DNA of 64,000 nucleotides from Massospora cicadina (GCA_022478985.1 JAKSZP010005662.1:20260-84259); one strand, 5' to 3'; counted from the first letter of the stretch, positions 11,981-22,269 are shown. Program-made: numbers and translations. Notes: generated by a model from the letters alone, not told the origin.

Positions 11981-13287
11981 CTAGACTGCAAGGCCTTTTC
12001 CTAAATTTTGAGATGTTTCATCCTCCTCTTGAGGAATCACAATATTCACAAATTGCCATGATTTCTTCCCCCAATTTTGGGCGGCAAATTTTCCCATCAT
12101 TCCATTTTTCCAGTAGTGGCTAGTTGATTTATCCTTCCACTTGGATCCATTGGGGTTTTTCCCCATTACAATTTAATTCTGCTGAATAATGACTTTTTCA
12201 ATGCTCTATGGAATTTCATCATCTAATTCCAATATAGTTTGATTGTCCTCAGTTGGAATTTCATTATAAGATTGATTGGATGCATCAAAAGTTGCTCCTA
12301 ACATCTTCAGATGGTCCACCATCTGTGAGGTTGTTATTTCAGTTAATAGTGCTGATGCCATAATCTGATGCAATTTGTGGTAGGGCCTAAGCGCCACCTG
12401 CATGGCTATGCATGCATCAAAATCATCTAGCACTTTTGCCCCTGCCAAGATCTGAGATTCTTGATAAAAACAATCAGCAAAACAAGCCAGAGTCTTATCT
12501 TTGAGGAATTGAATATTCATGAACTCTTTTTTTCAATTCGCCATATGAGTAGGGCTTCCAAATTCCAACATAATGGTGGCTTTGGCTTCCGCATATGACC
12601 AATTGTCCCCATTGAGGTGAGGAAGCACCATATTTTGGCAGTCTGTGATAAGGCAGTTCATTACAGTTACTGCTTTTTGTTGGTCCACATAGCCAAACAT
12701 GGTCATCTCAAATAAGCGGAAGAACGCCAGGGCGTTATCCCAGTGAAAGGTGGGTAGTTTCAGCATATTTCAAAATTCCTCAGTTGTTCTACTAATAGGA
12801 GATCCTGACCCAGCTACTTGAAAAGCCATAGGAGTGGCTTCGGGAGTTATTTCTGACATACCAGCAAATGGTTTGGGCATATTTTGGGGTGGATAGGTCT
12901 TCCTGATTGGAGTTTTGCATGCCTTTGCTTCAATATCATTCACCTCAAATTGTTCACAATCACATTGATGTTTCTACAATTCCTCTATTTGCTTTTTCAT
13001 TTTTGCCATCTCCTCATGAAACCATCAGATGCCTTCTCAATCCACTTCCCATTTGGTTTTCTGAAAATAAAATTTCCTTAATGAGTTCACCCTCTTTCTG
13101 ATTTAAAGAGGCAATTTTTCCGCATAGGTCATTATTAACTAAAACCTTGTTGTTTGAGCGTTTCCTCCATCTTGATCATATGCTCCTCCAATGTACTAAC
13201 ATCAGTCTGAGAAGCCAAACTGAGCACATTATCATTGACGGCCTGTAGTTCTGCCCAGAGCTTTCAAAGTTCTTCTTTAATAGACAT
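11981..13287 (-). pseudogene. gag: gypsy A gag
   Basis: ATG at 13285-13287 opens a coiled-coil-like N-terminus (KLWAELQAVNDNVLSLAS, then TLEEHMIKMEETL) comparable to the gypsy B gag start (KLWTELATIKKNAL). Frames 12533-12766 and 12206-12520 give the capsid region (LPTFHWDNALAFFRLFEMTM, then LACFADCFYQESQIL). A degenerate CCHC knuckle remains at about 12070-12125 (HYWKNGMMGKFAAQNWGKK), where the expected cysteines are changed to W and N. Several frameshifts separate the parts, so it is not expressible as one protein. Confidence 0.7.
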
Positions 13288-13339
13288 CGTTTTTTAAATT
13301 GGCTTTTCTCAACTAAACTACCCCTGTAGTGAGAACCAA

Positions 13340-14285
13340 TGTTAAAATCTTGGACTTTGTAGCTCGCTTATAGCCCTGGATTTCAACTGCACAGATTTGT
13401 GGATCCTGGCGTTGATTATTTGAAGGAGATTGATAGACTGGGGTTAATAATAGTATGAAGACTATTAATATGGTTGATTGCTCAAAAGCCACGTTGAGAG
13501 TAAAGTCCAACGCTAAACAGGTGATTCTTCCTCTTGAAGATATTCTGGTAGGGAACACTTTCCTTATTCCCTTTTCGCAGAGCCAAGTGGAGATTTTGAT
13601 ATTGCTAATCCTAAAGAATTCTGATCCTTGCACTCTTCTCTTAAGAGTAATGTTTAAAACAACCAATGTTTTAACAAATAAGATAATATACAGTTTTAAT
13701 CTGCTTTTATTAGGGAATTATTTGGGGTTTTTATATTTAGAATCAGCACACAACTTTTCAGCTGTCTGATGAGAATATTTGTGCTCCTATACTGTTTTGA
13801 CTCTTAGTGTTAGGCACTGAATCTCGTTGGGTACTGTTGCCTTGGGTTTTTAGGCAGCGTAATCTCAAGTGTTCAGCAGACCAAACAATTGGTATTAGGT
13901 ACATGAAACCAATTGTTTTGGCTGATAAAGAATACACTCTTCCTCCAGCATTTAAACGTTTTGGTAGTTTCTAATGACTTCAATCTGTTCCGCTCTGAAC
14001 AATTTCCTATAATTAAGATATCAGGGATTATCCCAATATTGAATTATTGCTCAAATATCATTGGTGATTCCTGACAAAATTATCATCTGTGAGCAGCCTC
14101 AAATTTCATTGGGGATGATGTCCGACAATAATTCATAGTTGGTGACTTCTAATATCATTGGGGATTCCACCTGACGATATTCTTATCAGTTGACCACAAT
14201 CGCCAACCCTCTATAATTATAACCTAATAATCTATCTCATATTTGGTCAAAGGGTTGGACTATGTGGTCATCTGCAATTCTGACA
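13340..14285 (-). repeat. 5' LTR of gypsy A
   Basis: 946 bp, TGTTAAAATC to TTCTGACA on the plus strand. The adjacent primer-binding site on the minus strand starts TGGTTCTCACTACAGGG one base inside the element. The exact duplication ACAGG follows at 14286. Confidence 0.85.
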
Positions 14286-14290
14286 ACAGG

Positions 14291-15990
14291 CATCCAGGTT
14301 ATGATTCTGCCAGATCATTTGTTAGATTAGTGGAGAGCATACTCTGGCCACCTGAGAGCCTCTTACCTGCCCAGATTTGTTGGTTCCTGCCTATCAGGGA
14401 CCCTTAACTGTGCTTATGGCAAATTTCACTGACCACATATACAAATAACATGACACCGACCTATTTCTGATTTTAAACCCCACTGGTGTATCAAGTTATA
14501 ACTGTTTGTGGGTGCAGTAATTTTCATGACTTGGGAATCAATGAGGATGTTACTATCAGTTGCGTTGATGTGAAAACAGGTGGCACCCTCACCTCCTGAG
14601 CAACAGCAGCAAGAAGATGCGCTGATTGAGGAGTATACTGACATATTCTCCAAAGGCTCTAATGATTTTGGGAATGATGAAAGGGGTTCAGCATAGAGTT
14701 GACAGGCAATTCTACCCAAATTTCGTGCTCAGCCTTACCAAAAAAAAAAAGACAAATTTGAAGAAGCACAGGTGACCATGGAACCACAGCAACTGTTGGA
14801 CGCTGGGCTATTGAAAACTTCACAAAGTCCCTGGTCTTCGCCCTTGTGGATTATATGTAAAAAGGATGGGGACCATTAAATAGTAATGAACTATTGCCAG
14901 TTGAATGCCCTCACGCAAAAAAGGATAGCTATCCGTTTCCATAAATCAATGACTCCTTGTGACTCTTGGTGGGTTCTTAATTCTTCTTTGCCTTGGATTT
15001 AGCTAGCGGCTATTGGCAGATTGGGCTTGCACAAGAGGCTCAGGAGAAATGTACCCCCATCACCAATGAGGGGTTGTTTGAGTATACTTAAATGCCCCAA
15101 GGGCTTTGCAACGCCCCCACCGCGCTCCAGAGGTTGATAGATGGCCTGTTAGGAGATCTAAAAATGTAATGTGTATTACTTTACCTTGATGACGCGACTT
15201 TGATCTCCCACACCTTTAACTATCACCTTGCTCATTTGAGTGGAGGTGTTTGAACTTCTCCTCTCTATGTCGCTGAAGTTGAAACCTGCTGAATGCCAGT
15301 TTTTCCAAACTGAGATTGAACTCCTTGGTTATAAGTTTACTAGGAAGGAACCTTCACGATATTAAATAAGGTGGTTGCTGCTGAGAGGATGACTTGGCCC
15401 TCTAGCCTAAATGATATACAGGTGTTCCTTGGGATGGTCAATTATTATCAACAGTCCATCCCCCACTTTAACTGAGCTCACCAGACCACTGACATATTTA
15501 CTTCACAAAGAGGTACCGTTCTAATGGGAGAAGACACAAAAGAAAGCTTTTGACATTTCTAGAAAAGCGCTTGCAAGTTCTCCTGTGTTAGGGTATCACA
15601 TATTTAAAAACCATTTACCCTATTTACAGATGCAAGTGATGTGATGTAAGAGCCATCCTAGAATAACTGGACGTGAATCAGGTGGATCAGCCCATAGTGT
15701 ATTTTAACATAACCTTACCTTAGGCGGAAAGGAATTATAGTGTAACTGAGCTGTAGTGATCAGCTTTCCTAGTTGCCATTAAGCACTCCCGCCCTTTTTT
15801 ATAAAGGAATATTCCACCGCGGTTATAGATCACGCCTCCTTGTAGTGGCTACAAAAGATAAAGGACCCAGATGGCCAACTGGCCCACTGGGCCCTCAAAC
15901 TACAAAGCTATGACTTTTCCATTGTTCATTGTACCGGCTAATACACTATAATGCCAATGTCCTGTCTCGCTTTCCTATATTGACCCTCTA
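14291..15990 (+). pseudogene. pol: gypsy C reverse transcriptase and RNase H (broken)
   Basis: Resumes gypsy C after the gypsy A insertion. RT motifs on the plus strand: MNYCQLNALT (about 14887), LDLASGYWQIGLAQEA (about 14994-15040), MPQGLCNAPTALQRLIDGLL (about 15090-15150), and the catalytic box LLYLDDATLISHTF with YLDD at 15182-15193 intact. RNase H follows: FTDASDV (about 15625), YSVTEL (about 15736), GYRSRLLVVATKDKGP (about 15817) and NANVLSRFPILTL (about 15951-15990). The frame is broken by stops and small frameshifts, but catalytic residues are often preserved, so decay is moderate. Confidence 0.8.
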
Positions 15991-16149
15991 GGCCTCTTAA
16001 TAAGATTGACGTTATAACCTCATTGGAAAGCCTGAGGAATGGCTTCATATAAACTCCTACAGCTCAGAAGTGGTTATAGAAGATGGCTGAATGGACCCAA
16101 ATTAAGTATAGGTTGCTAAACAACATGTTGGCGACTCTTGATTGCCTTA

Positions 16150-17215
16150 TGTCCAACAATCAGCAAGGACTAATACCAATTTGGAGGGCCACTTGATGGT
16201 AGGCCATGGTGCTGACAGAAAAACCCATTAATGGTTGAGGGAGCGCTGTTATTGAGAAGGGATAATTGAAACAATACACGATGTACTTGACTTCTATCTT
16301 GTTTGTGCTAGGCAGAAGCCTCCCAATCCGCCGTATCAACATCAGGCTGTGGGTCCTATTGCTCCCCTCTCTAAAGTCAGCTTTGACGTTATTGTCCACT
16401 ACCTACAGTGATGTAGCCATCAATATATAATACTTATGATCGATCATTTCGCCAAATAGGTTGAGGCCATCTCTGTTACCTCTTCCACTTCCAAAGCAAC
16501 TGCCACATTTTTACTAAAACAAGTATTCACCCATAACGGTATCCCAAAGCTACTACTGTCTGATAATGGTACCAACTTTGTCTCCCAAGCAGCTATTGAA
16601 CTCAATGCCTTGATGAGCATTTACCCTTCTTTCCCAGCTCCCTACCATCCTGCTACTTATGGAGCATTGGAACTAGAGAATGATATGCTAGTGGCCATCA
16701 TTTACAAAATGGCCCACTTTGACCCAGGAAGTTGGAAATAATACCTCCAAGCGGCCCTTTTTGTATTATGCAAGAGTCGTCATCATGACATAAATATGTT
16801 GCCATTATGAGCGCAATATGGCTGAGAGTCAATATCACCCTCTGAGTTCAACTTTTATTGAAGGCCTCAACACCAAACACTTCTGAGTTAGCAATGCAAA
16901 GGCTAGCTGATGAACTAATCAGCCTATAAGCTCAAGCTGCTAAGTCTATGGGGACCATCAGTCAATGAGAGTTGGAGCAAAGCAATTAAAACCAAAATTT
17001 TCTAGAATACCAGATAGGGGAGCAGGTATTGTTCTATCACCACCGGCCTAAGGACATGTGCATAAACTTGATACTTTATGGTCAGGCCCATATAAATTAA
17101 TATACTGTCAAAGCCCAGATTACTCCATTAGCTATCAAAAGGGCCAGTTGTAAATTGAGCCCATGCTAAATTCCTATAGATCTATGTACCTCCTTGGCAA
17201 GATCTTGTGAGGGCC
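16150..17215 (+). pseudogene. gypsy C integrase (broken)
   Basis: The core reads almost continuously from 16436: MIDHFAK, stop, VEAISVTSSTSKATATFLLK, QVFTHNGIPKLLLSDNGTNF (second catalytic Asp), then APYHPATYGALELEN with the Glu position, a second stop, and SRHHDINM to about 16800. After about 16980 the C-terminal barrel-like region reads YQIGEQVLFYHHRPKD and LDTLWSGPYKLIY. Integrase inserts the cDNA into the chromosome. Few stops in the core make this the best kept gypsy integrase in the window. No chromodomain was recognised. Confidence 0.78.
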
Positions 17216-17217
17216 AG

Positions 17218-17760
17218 TGTTGGGCTTGATAGATCTCATGATAACTCAAATGGTAATTAAAGAAAGGATACTTTGCTATCTAATTCAGGTAGTGCTATTG
17301 TGATGGAACCTACCAAAAATGCTAAGACTTCTGAATCCCAAAATGAGATGATAAAGGCTCAAATCTCTCCCAAATCCACCAAGGTATTTTTTTTAAAATC
17401 TTCCTAGTCAGAGATCCCTTGAATACACTGAACAAATGAGACCAAAAGGACTCCAAAGAAACCTTTACATTCCACTGAACCCCCTAGAAATCTCCATATT
17501 TCATGCAACCCTGAACCTCACGACATCTTATAAGTAACCTAAAATCTGAAATTAAAAGGATTTTTTTGTTCAAAATTAGCCTAGTTTATTCTGTGTGAAT
17601 ATATGTTATTTTAACAGTGATTCACCATGGGCTATCAAAGCAACCAAGTAATTTTGCCCTAGAGACTCAATAGTCTTCTAGGTGATTGCGCTGGGCTATC
17701 AGCAATTAATATTTGCATAGCCTAAAAATTCATCCTTCGAAAATAAACAAAAACTCAACA
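17218..17760 (+). repeat. 3' LTR of gypsy C
   Basis: 543 bp, TGTTGGGC to CTCAACA, preceded by a short purine-rich GTGAGGGCCAG tract. It matches the left LTR at 6646-7194. LTR D resumes at 17761. Confidence 0.78.
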
Positions 17761-17988
17761 TACAGGTTCTGATCAGCCACCAGAGAAACCAAGCAACTGG
17801 TGTCATTGAGGCCACATAACCTTCGATTTGAATAGGACTCAACCATTCAGAACAAGAGCATGTTGGCCATGATGCGTTCAATGCTGCACCAAATGATCTC
17901 CAGAAAATGTTTAAAATATGAAAGTTTAGTGGGGGAAAATATTTATCTTAAAGTTTAAGAGAAATAGAACACATTAAGCCAGTACCCT

Positions 17989-18034
17989 GATTGGTGTATC
18001 CCCTTAGGTTTAAACCACCTAGTGCTAAAAAATT
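17989..18034 (+). mobile_element. 46-bp micro-insertion, LINE 3' tail footprint
   Basis: A direct repeat AAGCCAGTACCCT (17976-17988) and AGGCCAGTACCCT (18035-18047) flanks an insert ending CCACCTAGTGCTAAAAAATT. The other D LTR (about 3375-3390) has only one copy of this target, confirming insertion. The end resembles two other micro-insertions (25176, 40481) and the LINE-1 3' terminus. Confidence 0.8.
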
Positions 18035-18569
18035 AGGCCAGTACCCTCATAAGTAAGGGCTCTGGCTTTATATAGATGGGGTATTACAGCGTGCGGTGCT
18101 GTTCTTGGGTTCTGCAGCTCTTAGGTTGTCATCTTCTTTGGCTGCAGGTTCCTGGGTTCACGCTTTAAAGGAGAGGGTCAGTTTGCAAGTTGGCGCAAGA
18201 ACTGAGGGTGGGTAAGGCGATGGGGCAAATCATGATTGGCTGTTACCCAATTTAACTTTCTTTAAATTTTTTGAAAAGATTTAAGAATTGCGGTGAGCTC
18301 CATCTTTGGAGGTCCAGCGCTCAATTAAAGGCAATATTCAAACTATTAAAGATATCTTAGGGAAATAATAAAAGGGATGGTAAAATCATGGTCTATGCCG
18401 TGGTCCCACATGGGATGCTATCCAACTTCAAAATGTATTCTCTTCTCCATGTGGAGCGCAGAGTGAAGAATCAGCATCAGTGATTACACCGCCCAGAGGG
18501 GTCGCCCTACTCCACGTTTCAAACAAGAAGCCCGTGGCCAAGACGTTTTGAACAACCTGGTACCTCACT

Positions 18570-18980
18570 GTCCCTCCTCATTGGCCATGTGGACTACCAT
18601 GACAAGCTGGGCACCCCATACTCTCTGGAGACCCAGAAGGACATTTGGCAGTACACACACCATCCTTTTTTACAACCCCAGATTTGCGCCCATGTTTGGA
18701 GATTCCTGAAAAAATGTACCGCACTGCTTAGCGGACAATGCCTCTTAATTTTCATGCATTATGTGTGGTCAATATGGGTCATTAGTCCATTGCTTGGAAG
18801 ATTGCCCACCATCACAGGTGATCTGGCAGGATGTTTTGCGCCTCTTTTGCCAGGAGCGTATGCAGGCTTACATCCTGTCTAAAAACATCTTCACTGTTTC
18901 CATGACCTCCCTATCCATCCATTGCTCCACGTCTTAATTGTTGCAATAGCGCTATGGATGATCCACACTATTGTCCTTGA
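18570..18980 (+). pseudogene. LINE-2 ORF2 C-terminus with zinc-binding motif
   Basis: The segment IWQYTHHPFL, VWRFLKKCTALLSGQC and then, in a shifted frame, CIMCGQYGSLVHCLEDCP (18755-18808) matches the zf-RVT module found after RT in many LINEs. The spacing is C-x2-C-x7-H-x4-C. VIWQDVLRLFCQERMQAY follows. Without RT or endonuclease it is a dead 3' fragment. Identification rests on the Cys/His pattern plus context. Confidence 0.65.
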
Positions 18981-18989
18981 CGCACTATC

Positions 18990-19593
18990 TGTAACAATTG
19001 AGTTTGTCTCAATTGTTGCATTCCAACTCAGATTCATATTTTCCAAATCTGAGTTGGATCACTTTTAAAATACTTTTGGTTTGGTCATTTTGGGCGCTTG
19101 GTTTTGCCTCACTTGAGTTGTAGATTAGGCTTGTATGAGCCTAATCAATGGCTCAGTTGAGGCCCCCAGAAGGGCTGCCTTTATAAGGCGCGCCTGCCCA
19201 TTCCAAAGTTCACTAAGAAATTCTCTAGCTTTTCCACCTAGCATTCCCTACCTGAGGAGCATTGGTGGTGATGGCTCCCTAAACCAACTCCAGTCATCGG
19301 GCCCCTTTTTATGTCCAAAAATAAAAATAAAGGTTGTTTCATGGTTTGCATACCTCACATACCTGTGGTTTTTTCCTGATGTTTGTTTTTGAGGAGCTAT
19401 TTCGAGCAGGTTGGGGTGTTCCAACTCCTCCAGAGGACTTTGTATAACCAACCAGTAATAGGGATTGTTGGGCTTGTCAGGTGCCTTGAGTACCTCTCCC
19501 AACTTGGTTAGCTAGTTTGGTTGCTTGTCAGTGCACCAAAAAGAATATTTAAATATACGGTATTCAGAACTGGGGTTTTTCTGGTCCATGACA
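18990..19593 (+). repeat. 5' LTR of element E
   Basis: Contains a 13-bp inverted pair (19022-19034 with 19046-19058), a perfect CAATTGAG/CTCAATTG hairpin near its start and a GATTAGGCT/AGCCTAATC hairpin near 19125-19147. CCTTTATAAGGCG lies near 19180. Confidence 0.88.
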
Positions 19594-20178
19594 TTATTAT
19601 GAAGCCATCGTGCACTGCATGCCTCTGATCCCCAGTTTGGCTAACCTCAGTGGTCAATTGATCCCAGTTGTTGAGGAAACAGCACCAGTGGGAGCCAGTG
19701 ACTGATGGCCAACCTTGGACTTGAATTGACCATCAGTTAATTTTCCTGGTGGGGCCTCCCACTCACCAGGGATTTGGTGGCACCAAGGGGACCTGTCCCA
19801 GCAGGGCTCCCTCACCCATGGATGGTCCACCCAGAAAGGGGTTGGACATCCAGCCGCGCTGCACCATGCGACCATCTCATACTTCTGTTGGGGAAAGCGC
19901 CTTCCTGGTCAGGATGGGAAGACCAAAGCTGACAGGAGTCTGGGAGGGGGAGACACAATGCAGCCAAGTGCTGGGCGTGCATCCTCAGGCTGAATAGTCT
20001 GATTCTGGCAGCCAAGTCCTTAATTGCTCTTGCCATTTGTGTTTCCCCAGGGGCCTGGAGTGCATCCAGGCTAATTTTTCTGAGGCTCAAGGTAACTCGT
20101 TCCAGGAAGCCCTAATCATGGCAGCCTTCCGCTGTGGGGCCCCTCTTTTAAGGAGGGCCCTCCTCTAGCAGGGGGTGA

Positions 20179-20780
20179 TGTAATGATCACGTTTGTCTTA
20201 ATTTTTGCATTCTGACTCAGATTTGGATTTCTGAATCTGAGTCAGATCACTTTTTAAAATACTTTTGGTTCAGTCATCTTAGGCGCTGAGTTTTGCCTCT
20301 CCTGAGTTGTAGATCAGGCTTGCACAAGCCTAATCTACAACTTGGGTGAGGTTTCTAAGGGCTGCCTTTATGAGGCGCGTCTGCCCATTCTGAAGTTCAC
20401 TTTGGTAGTCTCTAGCTTTTCCCCTAGCATTCCCTACCTGGGGAGCATTGGTGGCGATGGCTCCCCAGATGAGCTCCGGTTGGTGGGCCCCTTTTTTATG
20501 CCTGAAAATAAAAATAAAGGTTGTTTCAGGGTTTGCATACCTTGCATACTTGTGGTCTTTTCCAGGTGTTTAGTTTTGAGGAGCTATTTTGAGTGGGTTG
20601 GGGCGTTCCAATTCCTCCAGAGGACATTGCATAACCAACCAGTAATAGGGGATTGTTGGGCTTGTCAGTTGCCTTAAGTACCTCTCCAACTTGGTTGGTC
20701 TGTTTGGTTGCTTGTTAGTGCACCAAAAAGAATATTTAAATATATGGCAGTTGAAACTGGGGTTTTTCCAGTCCATGACA
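20179..20780 (+). repeat. 3' LTR of element E
   Basis: Matches 18990-19593 along its length. Its 13-bp inverted pair (20211-20223 with 20234-20246) differs from the other LTR at two base pairs, with both arms changed so pairing is kept. The second hairpin is longer here (GTTGTAGATCAGGCTTG with CAAGCCTAATCTACAAC, 20305-20341). Confidence 0.88.
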
Positions 20781-21466
20781 CTATCTGGCTCTAACTTAAC
20801 CCTACTTAAAGCTGTGCGTCTCAGCTACTCCCACCTCATGGTTCACTTATAAGCTTGGTTGTTTGGCCACCTGCCATCTTGCCATTGCCAGTTGGTACAT
20901 CCTGGTTCCCCATCTGGTTCTTCTCGTTGGACCCTTTCCTTCATTTGTGTTCAGTTTTGGCCCAGGCATCCCCTGTCACTCCCCCTCTTCCTTCCACCGG
21001 CAGTTTGCTGGCAACAGGGGGTAGCTTCAGCTCTTCTGGGGTGCCCCTTGTTTTCTTGGTGCTTCTTAGTTGGTGTTTATTGGAAGTGTACGTCTTATGG
21101 TTGACCTTCCCTAAAATAAAATTTAAAATTAATGTAAAATCAAGGTCAAAATTTTCTACATGTCTCAGAAAAATTGCATTAATTATTATGAGCTTAATAA
21201 GCCATCAAATTTTTTTTAAAATTTTGAAATTTTGGGAAAACGGGTAACTGTGTTGGAGGACTTATCTGGTTTATTTATAACGTCTTGGTAAAGCTGGAGG
21301 GATTTCTTTACACAGGAGCCTAACCTTGTCAACATTATAATCACTAGGCGGTGGGGGGATTAGAGTAGGCGCAAATACAGGATATTAAAAAATAAAAATT
21401 GCTTTTCGCCTGAAAAGGGGTTTTAGGCACTACCAGGCTTATTGCCCTTTTGTGGAAAGTCTTACA

Positions 21467-21681
21467 TAATCCAAGATGAATATCATAATTTCAGTCCCTG
21501 CTAAAGGCTTGGAGGGAGCTTTGAAGATTTGCTTTAATAGGTGTGAATCTTTAACCTTTTGCTTTTAATCAATTCATATTTTTAAAAATATCAACATGTA
21601 TTTATTATTGTTTTCTATTGACCAAGACTTTATTGAGCTTAAGTCCAGAAAGTATCATTTTCTTTAAGCTACATAGCATCA
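21467..21681. other. decayed interspersed sequence
   Basis: Right flank of element D, A+T-rich. Probably the continuation of the element interior at 633-3120. No gene seen. Confidence 0.3.
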
Positions 21682-21695
21682 AACAATAAATAACA

Positions 21696-21989
21696 CTGGG
21701 GGTAGAAGGCGAGTCATTAGGGTATGCAGCTACCAACCTGAAGGTTGCAGGCTCGATTCCCACCCTTTGCATATTGATTGGGATGCCAGTTGAAGGAAAA
21801 TACTGACGGTTAGTAGGTCTAAAAACACAAAAAACTTACCCATGACGTAATCAGAAAAATCTGAGTCCTGATCCAGAGGTGAAAACTTTCTTTGATGGAG
21901 TTGACCCTGCATTGGTTTCATGGCAATGCTTTTTTTCTTTCTCTCTTTCAGTAATGTCTGTTCCCTGGTTGCTTGACTCAAATAAATAT
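21696..21989 (+). mobile_element. SINE-1: tRNA-derived SINE
   Basis: Flanked by the exact 14-bp duplication AACAATAAATAACA (21682-21695, 21990-22003). The head is tRNA-like with a B-box (GGCTCGATTCC, 21750 area). The body aligns with SINE-3, but CpG sites are mostly TG or CA. The 3' part holds TAATGTCTGTTCCCTGGTTG (near 21953) and an AAATAAATA tail. It is a decayed copy, about 294 bp. Confidence 0.88.
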
Positions 21990-22269
21990 AACAATAAATA
22001 ACATCAATTAATCCACTAAAGGAATTTGGTATAGATTGCCTTTTCAGCCTTTCACCTAATGAGGTAACAGAGCTATCTCTATTCTCAACCCAATAATTAA
22101 ACAATAATGAATGTCAGAATTATTTACTAAAGTAATATCTTACAAAATTGCCAATGCATTGTTATAAAGCAATATACACTTTATATCTTCTTCACATTGT
22201 TATGTGATAATTATAATCACCAAGAAATGTGCTAGTATTCTAAGGAAGTAAATTGAAAAGTGTAGATGA

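Larger units (their letters stand above)
9653..14285 (-). mobile_element. gypsy A: pol-deleted gypsy with exact target duplication
   Basis: LTRs at 9653-10601 and 13340-14285 (949 and 946 bp) are close matches over their full length. The target duplication ACAGG is exact (9648-9652, 14286-14290). Minus orientation is shown by the purine tract (plus strand CATCCCCCTTCTTGACC at 10602) and the primer-binding site TGGTTCTCACTACAGGG (minus strand, about 13322-13338). The interior is only 2.74 kb: gag is present, then a short integrase C-terminal remnant, with protease, RT, RNase H and most of integrase missing. Since the LTRs are still similar, the deleted form probably moved in trans. It lies inside gypsy C. 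Confidence 0.88.
6646..17760 (+). mobile_element. gypsy C: Ty3/gypsy retrotransposon, split by gypsy A
   Basis: LTRs at 6646-7194 and 17218-17760 match over their length (shared CTTTCGCTATCTAATTCAGG-like, CTAGAGACTCAATAGTCTTC and GGGCTATCAGCAA blocks). A primer-binding site follows the left LTR (TGGTGCTCCCTGCCAGGACC from 7196). Order on the plus strand: gag, CCHC knuckle, protease, [gypsy A insertion 9653-14285], RT, RNase H, integrase, which is the Ty3/gypsy order. Many stops. The flanking 5-mers GATAG and TACAG match only partly as a target duplication. It interrupts LTR D copy 2. Confidence 0.85.
18990..20780 (+). mobile_element. element E: miniature LTR retrotransposon (TRIM-like)
   Basis: LTRs at 18990-19593 (604 bp) and 20179-20780 (602 bp) begin TGTAA and end CCATGACA. 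The target duplication CTATC is exact (18985-18989, 20781-20785). The interior is only 585 bp (19594-20178), with a purine tract AGCAGGGGGTGA immediately before the right LTR fixing plus orientation. There is no RT, integrase or recognisable gag. Frames of 82 codons (19749-19997, plus) and 92 codons (19812-20090, minus) are of unknown meaning. The LTRs carry a TTTATAAGG TATA-like box and AATAAA. Size fits a TRIM slightly longer than usual. It sits inside LINE-2. Confidence 0.9.
18389..21133 (+). mobile_element. LINE-2: 5'-truncated LINE, split by element E
   Basis: Inserted in LTR D copy 2 with the short duplication GTAAAATCA (18380-18388, 21134-21142), at the position where LINE-1 sits in copy 1. 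It keeps only the end of ORF2 and the 3' UTR. Element E lies inside (18990-20780). The LINE resumes at 20786 and ends in an A-rich CCTAAAATAAAATTTAAAAT tail. Its 3' end differs from LINE-1. Confidence 0.65.
3121..21466 (-). mobile_element. element D: short non-autonomous LTR retrotransposon, expanded by nested insertions
   Basis: Two LTR copies (3121-5975 and 6599-21466 including insertions) flank a unique interior of only about 620 bp (5976-6598). The LTR ends form an inverted pair, TGTAAGGC at 6599 and GCCTTACA at 5975. A purine tract, read on the minus strand as AAAAAAGGAAAGGGGAA, abuts the left LTR at 5976, which sets the orientation. Flanks TAATA (3116-3120) and TAATC (21467-21471) make a likely 5-bp target duplication with one change. 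There is no RT or integrase, so it must have moved using enzymes of another element. Removing the inserted LINEs, gypsy C/A and E restores an element of roughly 2.5-3.5 kb. Confidence 0.72.
6599..21466 (-). repeat. LTR of element D, copy 2 (split by gypsy C and LINE-2)
   Basis: LTR sequence survives in three pieces: 6599-6645, 17761-18388 and 21134-21466. Gypsy C entered between the first two pieces and LINE-2 (with element E inside it) between the second and third. A 46-bp micro-insertion sits at 17989-18034. The end GTCTTACA at 21466 is followed by the target duplication TAATC. Confidence 0.7.

Noticed and set aside
13313..13666. 117- and 107-codon minus-strand frames in the gypsy A LTRs (also 9655-9978)
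   Set aside because: They are duplicated only because the LTRs are, run across the LTR/interior border and carry no family motif. Chance frames in U5/R are more likely.
18589..18882. 97-codon frame in LINE-2 as an independent gene
   Set aside because: Its first half is LINE ORF2, but the zinc motif lies in another frame. It is a frameshifted LINE piece.
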